64,000 nucleotides of DNA from Marimonas lutisalis (GCF_005434965.1 NZ_SKCI01000003.1:372001-436000), one strand, 5' to 3'; positions 46,845 through 56,223 are shown, counted from the first letter of the stretch. The notes: generated by a model from the sequence alone, not told the origin. Program-made: numbers and translations.

Positions 46845-46902
46845 GTAGGATTTGACCCTCGATTCTGGGCCCACCTTACCACCAGAGTAGGATCTGACCC
46901 TC
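46845..46902 (+). repeat. Two 16-bp direct repeats
   Basis: GTAGGATTTGACCCTC (46845-46860) and GTAGGATCTGACCCTC (46887-46902) differ at one base and lie 42 bases apart in the gap between the AraC and M81 genes. They could be ends of a decayed insertion sequence of IS21-like type or tandem operator sites. Confidence 0.6.
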
Positions 46903-47013
46903 ATTTCCATGCTCGAATCGACTCCGCAGAGATACGGTCGAGAATGCAAAACTGAACCCGAAGCACTTGACCGCGACGCGTGCCGTCGCCCTGCTCGAGA
47001 AGGAATAAAGCTT

Positions 47014-48648
47014 ATGAAGCGCAGAACATTCAATACACTAGCCGTCTCTGCAGGGGTTACTGCGCTATCGTCGCATGTACTGGGTTCGCCAGTAAAAAGT
47101 GGAAAATTACGGGTCTGCTGTGTTGGTTTTTTCCATGAAACAAACACATACCTCACCGAAGGCATGGGCGAAACCACGCTGGACAACATGCGTATCTTTC
47201 GGGGTGATGAAATCAAGGCACTCAGAGGAACAGCCTTGGGCGGGGCAGTAGATGTGTGCGAGGAAAACGGCTGGGAGTTGCTCCCAGGTCTCATATACGG
47301 ACCGGATTCGAGCTTTGGTTTGGTGAATGCACAATTCTGGAACGATGCGAAAAAAGAAATGCTCGATACGCTTAAAGCACAGATGCCATTGGACATCGTT
47401 TACCTCGCTCTTCACGGTGCAGGCGTTGTGGATGGAACGCCCGATCTTGAAGGAGATCTAGCTGAGTCAGTCAGAGGACTGGTAGGAAAGGACACGATGA
47501 TCGTCTGGTCCGGCGACCTGCATGGCAAGATCACGGACAAAATGAAGAACAATATGAATTTCTTCAGCGCCTGCAAAAAATATCCTCATCTGGATATGAA
47601 TGAAGCTGCACGTGATGCGATGTATCGTGCCGCTACGATCTTGGCGGGGGAGTCGAGCCCCACAGCCGCCTATCGCAAGGTGCCACTGATGATGCCGCTC
47701 AGTAACACCGAAGAGGAAGGCATTTTTGGGAATCTACTCAAAGAGAAGTGTATTGAGATCGAAAATCGTCCCGGTGTTCTCAACTGCTCTGTTATGCACG
47801 GCTTCCCATACCAGGACACCGATTTTTGCGGCGTGTACCCGATGGTCACGACCGAAAATAACGCCGAGTTGGCACAAGATCTGGTGGACGAACTGTCCCA
47901 GTGGATATGGGATCACAAGAATGAGGCCTTTTATCCACTGAATGACTTGGACTCAACGATGAGCACTGTACTGGCCATGCTCGACAGAGACGGCCGCTAT
48001 GAGCGTCAGCAGCCGACGAAGGGTGATATCATCGAACATACACCGATTGTGATTGGGGACGCTGCGGATAATCCCGGTGGTGGGGCGGGTGGCTCGGGGA
48101 CGCACCTGCTGCGGGCCCTCTTGGAAACAGAAGGGTTGGGCAAAGTCGCTTTTATTTCCATACACGATCCAGAAACCGCACAGGCTGCGGTTGCTGCTGG
48201 TGTCGGAGCGACAATCGATGTGAGCCTTGGGGGCAAATTTGAACCCATTGCGGGCGAACCGATTGTGACCCAAGCCTATGTCAAGTCAATCTCCGATGGC
48301 TACGAATTCGTTCGCGGGGGAACCGCTTACGGTATCCCATACACGTTTGGTCCCTCAGTCAGGCTGGTCATCTCGGATACGGTGGATGTCATCGTTATAT
48401 CCGGCCTAGTCCAGGCCTATGACGATTCACAAGCGAGACCACATGGTATCGCCGTCCAAGAATATGACGTTATAGGTGTCAAAAGCGGGAATCACTTCCG
48501 AGCGTTCTATGAAAATTTCACCGACAAGGTGCTGATCGTTGATGTGCCCGGAGCCACCAGTCGCGATATCACTCTTTTCGAGCACACTCAGTTAACGGAC
48601 CCCATCTACCCTCTCGACGAAAACACAACGTTTACTGTTGCGAATTAG
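47014..48648 (+). CDS. M81-family (MlrC-like) metallopeptidase
   Basis: 544 residues from the ATG at 47014, which has GAAGGAA before it. The N-terminus MKRRTFNTLAVSAG looks like a Tat or Sec export signal. The MlrC domain shows VGFFHETNTY with the HExN metal motif, LHGAGVVDGTPDLEGDL, WSGDLHGKIT and GFPYQDTDFCGVYP. The C-terminal half has GDAADNPGGGAGGSGTHLLR. Family members open the linear form of microcystin or act on other amide bonds; the actual substrate here is unknown. The signal peptide is unusual for this mostly cytosolic family. Confidence 0.87.
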   Translation: MKRRTFNTLAVSAGVTALSSHVLGSPVKSGKLRVCCVGFFHETNTYLTEGMGETTLDNMRIFRGDEIKALRGTALGGAVDVCEENGWELLPGLIYGPDSSFGLVNAQFWNDAKKEMLDTLKAQMPLDIVYLALHGAGVVDGTPDLEGDLAESVRGLVGKDTMIVWSGDLHGKITDKMKNNMNFFSACKKYPHLDMNEAARDAMYRAATILAGESSPTAAYRKVPLMMPLSNTEEEGIFGNLLKEKCIEIENRPGVLNCSVMHGFPYQDTDFCGVYPMVTTENNAELAQDLVDELSQWIWDHKNEAFYPLNDLDSTMSTVLAMLDRDGRYERQQPTKGDIIEHTPIVIGDAADNPGGGAGGSGTHLLRALLETEGLGKVAFISIHDPETAQAAVAAGVGATIDVSLGGKFEPIAGEPIVTQAYVKSISDGYEFVRGGTAYGIPYTFGPSVRLVISDTVDVIVISGLVQAYDDSQARPHGIAVQEYDVIGVKSGNHFRAFYENFTDKVLIVDVPGATSRDITLFEHTQLTDPIYPLDENTTFTVAN

Positions 48649-49045
48649 GAAAAACCTGCAAGAGCGATGAACTCGTGGGGCGCCTCGAGTCCCGCGGGTT
48701 CATGACACCGCCCGTCAAACATGTTCAGCACCGAACGGGACACCATACACGGTTGAGCCGGTCTGGCCTCGGACGAATGCAGGACCCGTTGTTGAACCAG
48801 AGCCTCGATTTCCTCGGTTGCCTTCTGCCCTTCTTCTGGCCGCATGGCTGGATCAGACAGGAGCCGAAGCGGCAATGGCGCTGTCTCAGATCTTGTGCTT
48901 GATCTTGCTTCCAGTCCCCGGTGCCAGAGCGGGTTGGGTTCTGGACCACAGTGTATTCCCGGCGATCCTCGGGGCTGCTTTCGCGGGCGGGATCGACATG
49001 CTGCTGTCGATTGTCAAATACGTCATACACTGACCTGCTGCGCGG
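48649..49045. other. Decayed gap with a possible small membrane peptide
   Basis: No convincing gene. A plus-strand frame at 48875-49033 would encode a 52-residue hydrophobic peptide (MALSQILCLILLPVPGARAG and on), but it lacks a clear ribosome site. A minus-strand frame of 76 codons matches nothing recognised. Confidence 0.4.
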
Positions 49046-50101
49046 CTATTCATTCGTCGCAGGTCGAAGGCGCCAGAGGTTTTCACCCTGCGCGACGAGG
49101 CCTTGCCGCGCATCGGCGCGTTCTCCCGCATGCAATAGGCGGCGCAGATCCTCACCGACGGCTCGGCTGTAGATGTGATAGAGATGACCTGTTGGACCCT
49201 CGCTGGGAAGGTCGCTGAGGTCGATCACCTCGACGCCTGCAAGTCGGTAAACATCGTTTCCCGTCTCCCCAAGTCGCGGGTAGCCATGCAATTGCGCCGA
49301 GAGCGCCAGCGGTCTGTCCCCGGTCGTCGCGTAGACTGTCGTGCTCTCCGCGATGGGACGCACCCGGGGTAAAATTCGCTCGAAAATCCCGAAATCCATA
49401 TCCGGCGCCAGCAGCACAACATGTCCGAGCCGGATGTCGGGATGCCGATTGGCAACTTCGGCCAGCGCCAGAACGACACCCCGAGCACCAAGGCTGTGCC
49501 CGATGACATCCACGTTTCCGGCGCCGAAGCGCCGCTCCAACTCTATGATCGTGTCCGCAATGTCCGGCAGACTCCAGTAAAGATCGGCTTCGTCATGGGT
49601 GTAGTAGGCGGGAGCACCGTCCGAGGGCCAGCTGAACCACAGGAACCGCCCCACAAGGTCGGCGTTCTGCTGCAGCAACGCAGCGCGGCGGCAGCCTTTC
49701 TCGAAGCTGATATAGTATCCGTGGACATAGAGCGCCGGACCACGTGCGCCGGCCGTTTCTTCCAGCCGATCCAGGATGGCGCCCGGGTCCGCTTCCTCCA
49801 CCGTCTGAACGCGGAGGAGTTCCTCGCGCAAGAAATTCGGAGCCATGTCGGCAAGTGGCGCCAGAACGCCAAGGTCGAGCTCTTCGACGCGGCATGCACC
49901 CGCTTTCAGATCGCTGCGTTCTCCTCCGTAGAAGTTAGCTGGATCATCCGATCCTGTCCTGTTGCGAAGCGTGAAATAGGGGAATTCCAAGGCCTGGATA
50001 TCCGTCTGGGCCATCGACGGCATGGGGAAGGCGCATGACAAGGTGCCGAGGCAGAGCATGACGCCCATCAGGCGGGCGAAGGCTGGCGGTGACATCTTCA
50101 T
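49046..50101 (-). CDS. DUF900-type alpha/beta hydrolase, exported
   Basis: 351 residues from the ATG at 50101; an ATG two codons later (50095) has a better-spaced GAGG and may be the true start. The signal peptide has a possible lipobox at GTLSC. The core carries GPALYVHGYYISFEKGCRRA, FLWFSWPSDGAP, VDVIGHSLGARGVVLAL with the nucleophile Ser, HVVLLAPDMDFGIFERIL and GDRPLALSAQLHG. This is the same family and motif order as the protein at 42627, though the two are clearly diverged. Confidence 0.87.
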   Translation of the reverse strand: MKMSPPAFARLMGVMLCLGTLSCAFPMPSMAQTDIQALEFPYFTLRNRTGSDDPANFYGGERSDLKAGACRVEELDLGVLAPLADMAPNFLREELLRVQTVEEADPGAILDRLEETAGARGPALYVHGYYISFEKGCRRAALLQQNADLVGRFLWFSWPSDGAPAYYTHDEADLYWSLPDIADTIIELERRFGAGNVDVIGHSLGARGVVLALAEVANRHPDIRLGHVVLLAPDMDFGIFERILPRVRPIAESTTVYATTGDRPLALSAQLHGYPRLGETGNDVYRLAGVEVIDLSDLPSEGPTGHLYHIYSRAVGEDLRRLLHAGERADARQGLVAQGENLWRLRPATNE

Positions 50102-50329
50102 CCTCGATATATAGCTCAGCCGCGATTGCCAAAAAAAGCACTTTGGCGTTTGCTCCCTGCACTTTCGCAATGACGGCAAAGGGTCTCTCACAGGCAGTGC
50201 TTCAGACTAACCTTTTCGAAGGTAGCATTGGGAAGATGAAAAATTGCATCGATTCGTAAGTTTTTGCGCGTCAGTCGGCTTCGTGGCAAGGTCGCAGTCT
50301 AGACGTCGAAACCAGGGTAAACAGGCAAC

Positions 50330-52006
50330 ATGAACAACGGGCGAATAGCCAGGATCATCGGCAAGGTCTCGGTGCCGTGCTTCCTTCTCGGACTGCTCTT
50401 CTTTGCGGCCTCGCTGACCCCGTCGCTTATCCCGCGCGGACCGGCTCTACAAGGAATCCTCGGCGGGCTTGTCATGGCGATCGGCTATCTGATCGGCCAG
50501 ATCGTTGCGTTGCTCTGGCGGGCGGCCGATCTTCCGCAGTTGTCCGGGCGGCCCGCAAAAATCCTGACAACGGTGATCGCGCTACCGCTCGTGGCGTTCT
50601 TTCTCTGGGTCCTTGGGTCCAGCCTGCGGTGGCAGAACGACATCCGCGGGAAGATGGGCATGGAAGAAGCGGATGCGCTTCAACTCGCCACGATCCTGCT
50701 GATCGCCTTTGCGACCTTTGTCATCGCTTTCGCCCTTGGACGGATCGTCGCCGCGCTGTTCCGCCTGATCCGGTCAAGATTCCATCGCATCATGCCGCCG
50801 CGGCGCGCCAATGTGCTGGGGTTCATCACGGTCGTGCTCTTCCTGTTCGTGGTCACGCGCGATGGCATCGTCGATGGGGTCGTAACGGGCCTCGACGAAA
50901 GCTACGAAGCCGCCCAGGAGCTCTTTGAGAACGCCCCGTCGCTTCCCGGCGACCCACGCATGACCGGCAGCGCAGAGTCCCTGATCGATTGGGCATCCAT
51001 GGGCAAGCCCGGGCGGGACTTCATCACCTCCGGCCCAACATCCGAGGATATCTCGGCCTTCACCGGTCGGCCCGCGCTTAATCCGATACGCGTCTATGTC
51101 GGGCGCGCCAATGGCGAGACGCCCGAGGCGCGGGCCGAACTGGCGCTTGCCGAACTGATCCGGCAAGGCGCGTTCGAGCGCGACGTTCTGGTCGTGGCAA
51201 GCCCCACCGGCACCGGCTGGATGGACCCGGGATCCCACGATCCGGTCGAATACATGCATGGCGGGAACATCGCCACGGTCGCCGCGCAGTATTCCTACCT
51301 GCAATCACCGCTGGCGCTAATCCTAGAGACACGCACGGGGCTGGAACAGGCGACCGCGCTTCAGGACGTGGTGCATGGGTACTGGAAGACGTTGCCCGTC
51401 GATGCGCGGCCCCGTCTATACGTTCACGGGCTGAGCCTTGGCGCATGGTCGTCGATGCATGCCACGAACATGTTTCGACTGCTCGACGATCCCATCGACG
51501 GCGCGTTCTGGGTCGGGCCGCCCTTTCCCTCTGCCTTCTGGAACCATGTGCAGAACCAGCGCAATCCGGGCACACCCTGGGTCATGCCCGAGATCGGGGA
51601 CGGGTCGCTGGTCCGCTATGCATCCCACACGGCGGATGCGTCCGAGGCCGCGGCGGACTGGGGAAACATGCGCATCGTCTTCCTGCAATATTCCAGCGAC
51701 CCGGTCGTCTTCTATGACCCGCGGTCGCTCTGGCGGGCGCCGCCGTGGATGCGGGATCCGCCGGCCGAGGACATGACGGAGCACTTCATCTTCATGCCCG
51801 TCGTGACGCAGTTCCAGCTGGCGCTCGACATGGCCATGTCCTTCGGCGCGCCGCCCGGCCACGGCCATGCCTACTTCGCGCAGGACTATATAGGGCCTTG
51901 GGTTCAGGTCACGGCGCCCTCGGATTGGACCCCCGAAGATACGAAGCGGCTCAAGGCGCATTGCAATGTCGGCTACCAGCTCGGTTGCGCCACCGGTCGG
52001 CGGTGA
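50330..52006 (+). CDS. Membrane alpha/beta hydrolase (Abhydrolase_9/DUF2319 type)
   Basis: 558 residues. Four N-terminal membrane helices start with the family signature FAASLTPSLIPRGPALQGIL. The soluble hydrolase part has PIRVYVGRANGETPEARAEL, VVASPTGTGWMDPGS, the nucleophile YVHGLSLGAWSS (Ser369) and WVGPPFPSAFW. The C-terminal GHGHAYFAQDYIGPWVQV includes the likely catalytic His. It is an inner-membrane protein with its hydrolase probably facing the periplasm; the substrate is unknown. Confidence 0.9.
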   Translation: MNNGRIARIIGKVSVPCFLLGLLFFAASLTPSLIPRGPALQGILGGLVMAIGYLIGQIVALLWRAADLPQLSGRPAKILTTVIALPLVAFFLWVLGSSLRWQNDIRGKMGMEEADALQLATILLIAFATFVIAFALGRIVAALFRLIRSRFHRIMPPRRANVLGFITVVLFLFVVTRDGIVDGVVTGLDESYEAAQELFENAPSLPGDPRMTGSAESLIDWASMGKPGRDFITSGPTSEDISAFTGRPALNPIRVYVGRANGETPEARAELALAELIRQGAFERDVLVVASPTGTGWMDPGSHDPVEYMHGGNIATVAAQYSYLQSPLALILETRTGLEQATALQDVVHGYWKTLPVDARPRLYVHGLSLGAWSSMHATNMFRLLDDPIDGAFWVGPPFPSAFWNHVQNQRNPGTPWVMPEIGDGSLVRYASHTADASEAAADWGNMRIVFLQYSSDPVVFYDPRSLWRAPPWMRDPPAEDMTEHFIFMPVVTQFQLALDMAMSFGAPPGHGHAYFAQDYIGPWVQVTAPSDWTPEDTKRLKAHCNVGYQLGCATGRR

Positions 52007-52064
52007 TCGGGAGCGTCATGGCGCAGGTGGCCGGCTCCCGCGACGCTTCGCGACGGCCACCCTG

Positions 52065-52379
52065 TCACTCGGGGGTCTCGACGAAATGCAAGACGGTGCG
52101 CCCGTCGAAATCTTCCATCACAAGGCCCGCACCAAATCGCACATAATCCGAAACCTGCGCGAGCACGGCGAGGAAACGCCGCTCCTGCGCCTCTATCTCA
52201 TAGGGGCAGGCCATCATGGTCCCGGCCATGTTCTCTGGAAAGGCAAGCCCGAGGCCGGATGGCTGCAACTGTCCCCGGAACCGATTGCACCCTTCAAAGG
52301 CTGAGACATTCATCGCGTCGTCGATCACGAGCGTAGCCGGATCATCATTGGGCCAGGCTTCGCCGAAGACCTCCGTCAC
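52065..52379 (-). CDS. META/HslJ-like domain, N-terminally truncated
   Basis: 104 residues starting from GTG, two codons after an in-frame stop. The META-domain motif is present: VSAFEGCNRFRGQL, then FPENMAGTMMACPYEIEAQE. Full-length relatives have a lipoprotein signal and an earlier strand, both missing, so this is probably a decayed remnant or a short cytosolic variant. Confidence 0.6.
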   Translation of the reverse strand: MTEVFGEAWPNDDPATLVIDDAMNVSAFEGCNRFRGQLQPSGLGLAFPENMAGTMMACPYEIEAQERRFLAVLAQVSDYVRFGAGLVMEDFDGRTVLHFVETPE

Positions 52380-52826
52380 GGTCTAAGCCACACCGCCAAG
52401 GCGAGATCAATTCACTGGCCTGTTGACCATATGATCGTCAGGGAACTCGCATACGACGGTTGATTGCTAAAGAGCGCGACGGGACGCGAAATCACGCGAT
52501 CGAAACATGAACATATTTTGCACACGACGCTCCGCAAGTTCTTGAAATCCCGTCAAAATCGTCACCATCCATCACGGGACAGAATTGGTGTGGCCGTCCG
52601 ATGGCAGCTCTTCGGCCGAATTCACTCTTGGCAGCTGAAGCCAAAGTCGTCCGCTTCGGGCTCGAACCAGTCCTCTGCTGCATTGTCCACAAAGGTCGGC
52701 TCTGGCGTCGAAGCCACCGTTCGCTGGTCCAAGCAGTATTCTTCCTACTGCGACCGGTCGCCATGGACCGTGCGCTAAAGCGGCGACCATTTAGATCGCC
52801 GCCACGGCTGCCCGTACATCCAGCTA
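52380..52826. other. Decayed gap with a C-terminal gene fragment
   Basis: No intact gene. On the minus strand 52744-52622 a 40-codon open stretch (containing EPTFVDNAAEDWFEPEADDF) has protein-like composition and ends in TGA, but a TAG lies right before it. It looks like the tail of a lost gene. Confidence 0.45.
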
Positions 52827-53537
52827 CTAATCCGGAATAACCTTTCTGATGGCGTCGAGGCTTTCCTGGCCCAGTTGGATGTGCCGCACGATGTCCGCAC
52901 GTTCCTCCTCGTCTTCCTCGGTTTCGAGCACCTCGGTCAGATCGGCAATACCGTCCTCCAGGACCTTCTTAGTTCGCACCAGGTCGTCCCATTCGGCCTT
53001 TTCCTCCTTTGTCATCGGCCCCATGATGCGGGCCGTCCCGGATCTGTAGTCGATGATGACGTGATCCGGGTGCGGCAAGGGGTTCGGCAGATCGGTAATT
53101 CCCAGCTGTTCGCGCCGCTGCAACTCCCTTTCCCACTCGATCTTGTACTCGGTGGCCCCTTCAATCCAGCGGTCATGCAACATCTTATTGGCGCCTTCGG
53201 TTGAAGCGAGAAGTTCCGCAAACAGACGCTGCGAGCGATGGTCGCCCTTGGCGGCCTTCACCGACATGGCGCGGACCACAGCTTGTGCCATCGGGACGGA
53301 GACATTTCGATTGCCGTCCCTTACCGTAATCTCGCGATAGGCTTCTTCAAGAATGATATCCTTCATACGCTCTTCGTGCAGCCCGGGCCGCTTGTTCTTC
53401 GCGCCTTTTGGCCGGCCACGTGGATTGCCCGACTGGCCGGGCTTGAACCGGCTGCTTTTCGGAGGCTTGCCATAGCCAATCTCGTAACCCGGCCTGGCTG
53501 CAACGGCTCCCCTGCTCTTCTGGTCACGCTCACTCAT
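52827..53537 (-). CDS. DUF5681 phage-type protein
   Basis: 236 residues from the ATG at 53537. The N-terminal DUF5681 motif (YGKPPKSSRFKPGQSGNPRG then RPKGAKN) is clear. The rest is helical and highly charged, with an acidic C-terminus (VLETEEDEEERADI). In phages and related elements such proteins are encoded just before the large terminase, and a small-terminase-like role is often suspected. Here no terminase follows. It starts 11 bases after the methyltransferase stop codon. Confidence 0.87.
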   Translation of the reverse strand: MSERDQKSRGAVAARPGYEIGYGKPPKSSRFKPGQSGNPRGRPKGAKNKRPGLHEERMKDIILEEAYREITVRDGNRNVSVPMAQAVVRAMSVKAAKGDHRSQRLFAELLASTEGANKMLHDRWIEGATEYKIEWERELQRREQLGITDLPNPLPHPDHVIIDYRSGTARIMGPMTKEEKAEWDDLVRTKKVLEDGIADLTEVLETEEDEEERADIVRHIQLGQESLDAIRKVIPD

Positions 53538-53548
53538 CCCGCAGCCTC

Positions 53549-54835
53549 CTACACCTGTACCTGTTGCGGCCAGCCGCAGAGCAATTGCTCGGCCTCGTCC
53601 TTCGCGAAGGCCTCCCACCGCGCCAGGATGCGATCGCAGTAGATCGGGTCGAGTTCGCCGAGATACCCGCGCCGCCCGGTCTTCTCGGCCGCAATCAGTG
53701 TCGAGCCCGAGCCCCCGAAGATGTCGAGAACGATGTCACCGCGCCCCGAGACATCCCGGATCGCATCGGCAATCATCTGCACCGGCTTGACCGTCGGGTG
53801 CAGCGCCAGCTCTTCCAGGCGATTGCCGTGACGGCTGTTCACGCCGCGGTATTCCCAGACATTTGTGCGATAGCGCCCATGCTGGCCAAGCTCGAAATTG
53901 TTGATATGCGGCGCCCTGCCCTTCTTGAACACGAAGATCAATTCATGGCGCGAGCGATAGAACGTGCCCATGCCGCCATTGTCCTTAGACCAGACAATCA
54001 GGTTCTTCATCTCGTCATAGATCCCCTGCCCGGCGTCCAGCATCTCAGACATGTGACGCCAGTCCATGCAGAGAAAATGGATCGAGCCATCGGTACTGTG
54101 ATCGGCGAGATTGCGGAAGGCCGCTTCCAGGAAGGCTGTGAACTCTGCCCTGCTCATCTCACCCGCAGCCATGGCAAACTCGCGGTGCTGGATCTTGCCT
54201 GAGTTGCCGACATGACCGTCGATCGGCACGTTGTAGGGCGGATCGCTGAACACCATACGGGCCTCTTCGCCATCCATCAGCGCGGCAACGACATTGGAAT
54301 CGAGAGCATCGCCGCAAACCAGCCGATGCCGGCCCAGCTGCCAGATGTCGCCAGGCTGCACCCGCGCCGGCGCCAGGTCCGGCACCGCATCGTCCGCGGG
54401 GTCGCCCGGCTCTTCCGGCGCCACGGTTTCCAGCAGTCCATCGATCTCCGGAATAGAAAACCCGGTTACCGAAACATCAAACTCGAGATCGGTCGACATT
54501 AGCGCCCCGAGCTCTGCCGCCAGCAGATCCTCGTCCCATCCCGCGTTCAGCGCCAGCTTGTTATCCGCCAACACATAGGCGCGTTTCTCATCATCACCCA
54601 TGTAGTCGAGCCGCAGGCATGGCACATCGATCATCCCCAGAAGCTTCGCCCCTTCCACCCGGCCATGACCGGCAAGGATCGTTCGTCGTTCATCGATCAG
54701 CACCGGGTTGGTGAACCCGAAGGTTTCAATGCTGTCCGCAATCTGGCGGACCTGTTTCTTTGAGTGCGTCCGCGCATTCCGGGACCAGGGTTTAAGATCG
54801 CCGATTGCGATCATTTCGATATGTGCCTGGGTCAT
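53549..54835 (-). CDS. ParB-domain/DNA-methyltransferase fusion
   Basis: 428 residues. Residues 1-105 are a ParB/Srx-like nuclease-type domain (IAIGDLKPWSRNARTHSKKQ, ILAGHGRVEGAKLLG, VLADNKLALNAGWDEDLL). Residues 165-425 are an N6-adenine or N4-cytosine methyltransferase, with DPPYN (198-202) and DIFGGSGSTLIAAEKTGRRG for SAM binding. This architecture is common in prophages as an orphan methylase. The ATG at 54835 is chosen because GGAGG lies five bases before it. No restriction enzyme is nearby. Confidence 0.93.
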   Translation of the reverse strand: MTQAHIEMIAIGDLKPWSRNARTHSKKQVRQIADSIETFGFTNPVLIDERRTILAGHGRVEGAKLLGMIDVPCLRLDYMGDDEKRAYVLADNKLALNAGWDEDLLAAELGALMSTDLEFDVSVTGFSIPEIDGLLETVAPEEPGDPADDAVPDLAPARVQPGDIWQLGRHRLVCGDALDSNVVAALMDGEEARMVFSDPPYNVPIDGHVGNSGKIQHREFAMAAGEMSRAEFTAFLEAAFRNLADHSTDGSIHFLCMDWRHMSEMLDAGQGIYDEMKNLIVWSKDNGGMGTFYRSRHELIFVFKKGRAPHINNFELGQHGRYRTNVWEYRGVNSRHGNRLEELALHPTVKPVQMIADAIRDVSGRGDIVLDIFGGSGSTLIAAEKTGRRGYLGELDPIYCDRILARWEAFAKDEAEQLLCGWPQQVQV

Positions 54836-54884
54836 TTCGACCTCCATTTTTCTACTACCGTCAGAATCTCCTGATCGGCCTCTA

Positions 54885-54919
54885 TCGTATGATTTATCTT
54901 ACGACTGGCTTTTCGTCAA
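54885..54919 (-). promoter_or_regulatory. Predicted methyltransferase promoter with overlapping operator
   Basis: On the minus strand TTGACG (54919-54914), a 17-base spacer and TAAATC (54896-54891) make a plausible sigma-70 promoter. The inverted repeat TCGTA-10-TACGA (54885-54904) covers the -10, and a second one, TGAT-CGT-ATCA, lies at 54922-54932. The divergent XRE protein is the natural candidate to bind them. Confidence 0.45.
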
Positions 54920-54963
54920 TTTTGATCGTATCACTCCGTTCGACACATCAAACGGAGGGCAGC

Positions 54964-55293
54964 ATGCAGATCGGTGAGAGACTGTTCAATCTCAGACAAA
55001 AAAGTGGGGAATCGCTTCAGGCCGTGGCCGACGCTGTCGAGATCTCAAAGGCGCATATCTGGGAACTTGAGAAAGGCCACAGCAAGAACCCGTCCTTCGA
55101 GCTTGTGCGGAAACTGGCCAAGCATTTCGGGGTCACCATTGATGAACTGATCGGTGAAGCCGCCGAACCGAATGCCGAGACCATTCAGATCAAGCGCATC
55201 CATCGCGGACTGGAAAGCTTATCCGAACGCGACAGAGCCATTGTTGAAGAAACCATCCACGCCATGCAAAAGCGGACGGAGAGCACGGGGTAA
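54964..55293 (+). CDS. XRE-family repressor
   Basis: 109 residues from ATG 54964 with GGAGGGCAGC just before. The Cro/C1-type helix-turn-helix covers about residues 4-62: RLFNLRQKSGESLQAVADAV and AHIWELEKGHSKNPSFELVR, then LAKHFGVTIDELIG. The tail is helical. Four bases separate it from the ImmA/IrrE gene, the usual repressor/anti-repressor-peptidase pair, and it is divergent from the methyltransferase gene. Confidence 0.93.
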   Translation: MQIGERLFNLRQKSGESLQAVADAVEISKAHIWELEKGHSKNPSFELVRKLAKHFGVTIDELIGEAAEPNAETIQIKRIHRGLESLSERDRAIVEETIHAMQKRTESTG

Positions 55294-55297
55294 AGAA

Positions 55298-56158
55298 TTG
55301 AAGCTGTCGCGCATTGACCTTGCAGATTTTCACGTTCCGCGTGTCATCGCGAAGGCGATACATGAGCAGCTTGACCGAATAGTTCAGCCCGTCCCGGTCG
55401 TTGAAATAGCCAGGGCTCTCGACATTGCAGAAGTCCGTCAGGATGACTTCGACGGTTTCGAAGGCATGTTGCTGACCGACCGTGTGCGTAGTTCGGGCGC
55501 AATCCTGGCGAATACGTCACGTGGCATGCGGCGTGCGCGTTTCACAATCGCGCATGAGCTTGGGCATTTCCTGATGGAATGGCATGAGTTCTCCGGAAAA
55601 ACAGGATTTACATGCAGCGCTCGAAACCTGCGGGAAACTCGTGAGGGCCGCCGTGAACTGAAACAGGAGGCGCAAGCCAATCAGTTCGCAATCGGGCTTC
55701 TGGCTCCGTTTCACATGATTGACCCATTGCTGTCGGGCGACCCTGACCTGCGGGATGGGCAACGCCTCCGCGACAGTCTCGACCTCAGCCTCGAAGCTTG
55801 CGTCCGGCGGATGATCGAGCGACGCTCCGAACCGCTCGCGGCAATCTGGTCGAAGGATGGCGTGGTGCGTTATGCGATCCGCAACCGCGGGTTTCCTTTC
55901 GTCACACTCTCCGCCCGCGATCGCCTGCCGCAGACCTCACAAGCATTCCGGGCGGCATCAAACCACAAGCAAGGCTTCACCGAGTTCGCCGAGGCCCATC
56001 CGATGGCGTGGACCAACACATCGGATCTCAGCCTCTTCGAGCAAACACGCCTGACCGCAAATGGCCATGCCGTCACGCTGCTCTGGGCCGACGCGGCAGA
56101 CGACAGCGATGTGGACGAAGACCTGCTCCCGGAACTGGGAGCGCCAAGTTTTCGGTAG
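55298..56158 (+). CDS. ImmA/IrrE-family metallo-endopeptidase
   Basis: 286 residues if translation starts at TTG 55298, four bases past the XRE stop codon; no suitable ATG exists nearby, and the frame upstream overlaps the XRE gene. The zinc motif HELGH is at 86-90 in RFTIAHELGHFLMEWHEF. EAQANQFAIGLLAPFHMI supplies the third ligand. In ICEBs1 and Deinococcus, ImmA/IrrE proteins cut a partner XRE repressor in response to damage or signals, so this protein probably cleaves the upstream repressor and derepresses the methyltransferase block. Confidence 0.9.
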   Translation: MKLSRIDLADFHVPRVIAKAIHEQLDRIVQPVPVVEIARALDIAEVRQDDFDGFEGMLLTDRVRSSGAILANTSRGMRRARFTIAHELGHFLMEWHEFSGKTGFTCSARNLRETREGRRELKQEAQANQFAIGLLAPFHMIDPLLSGDPDLRDGQRLRDSLDLSLEACVRRMIERRSEPLAAIWSKDGVVRYAIRNRGFPFVTLSARDRLPQTSQAFRAASNHKQGFTEFAEAHPMAWTNTSDLSLFEQTRLTANGHAVTLLWADAADDSDVDEDLLPELGAPSFR

Positions 56159-56223
56159 CGCAGAGAGTGCGCTGCAGGCAACTACCCTGTTGTCCATGTC
56201 GGTTTCACTGTTTACGGCGCGGC

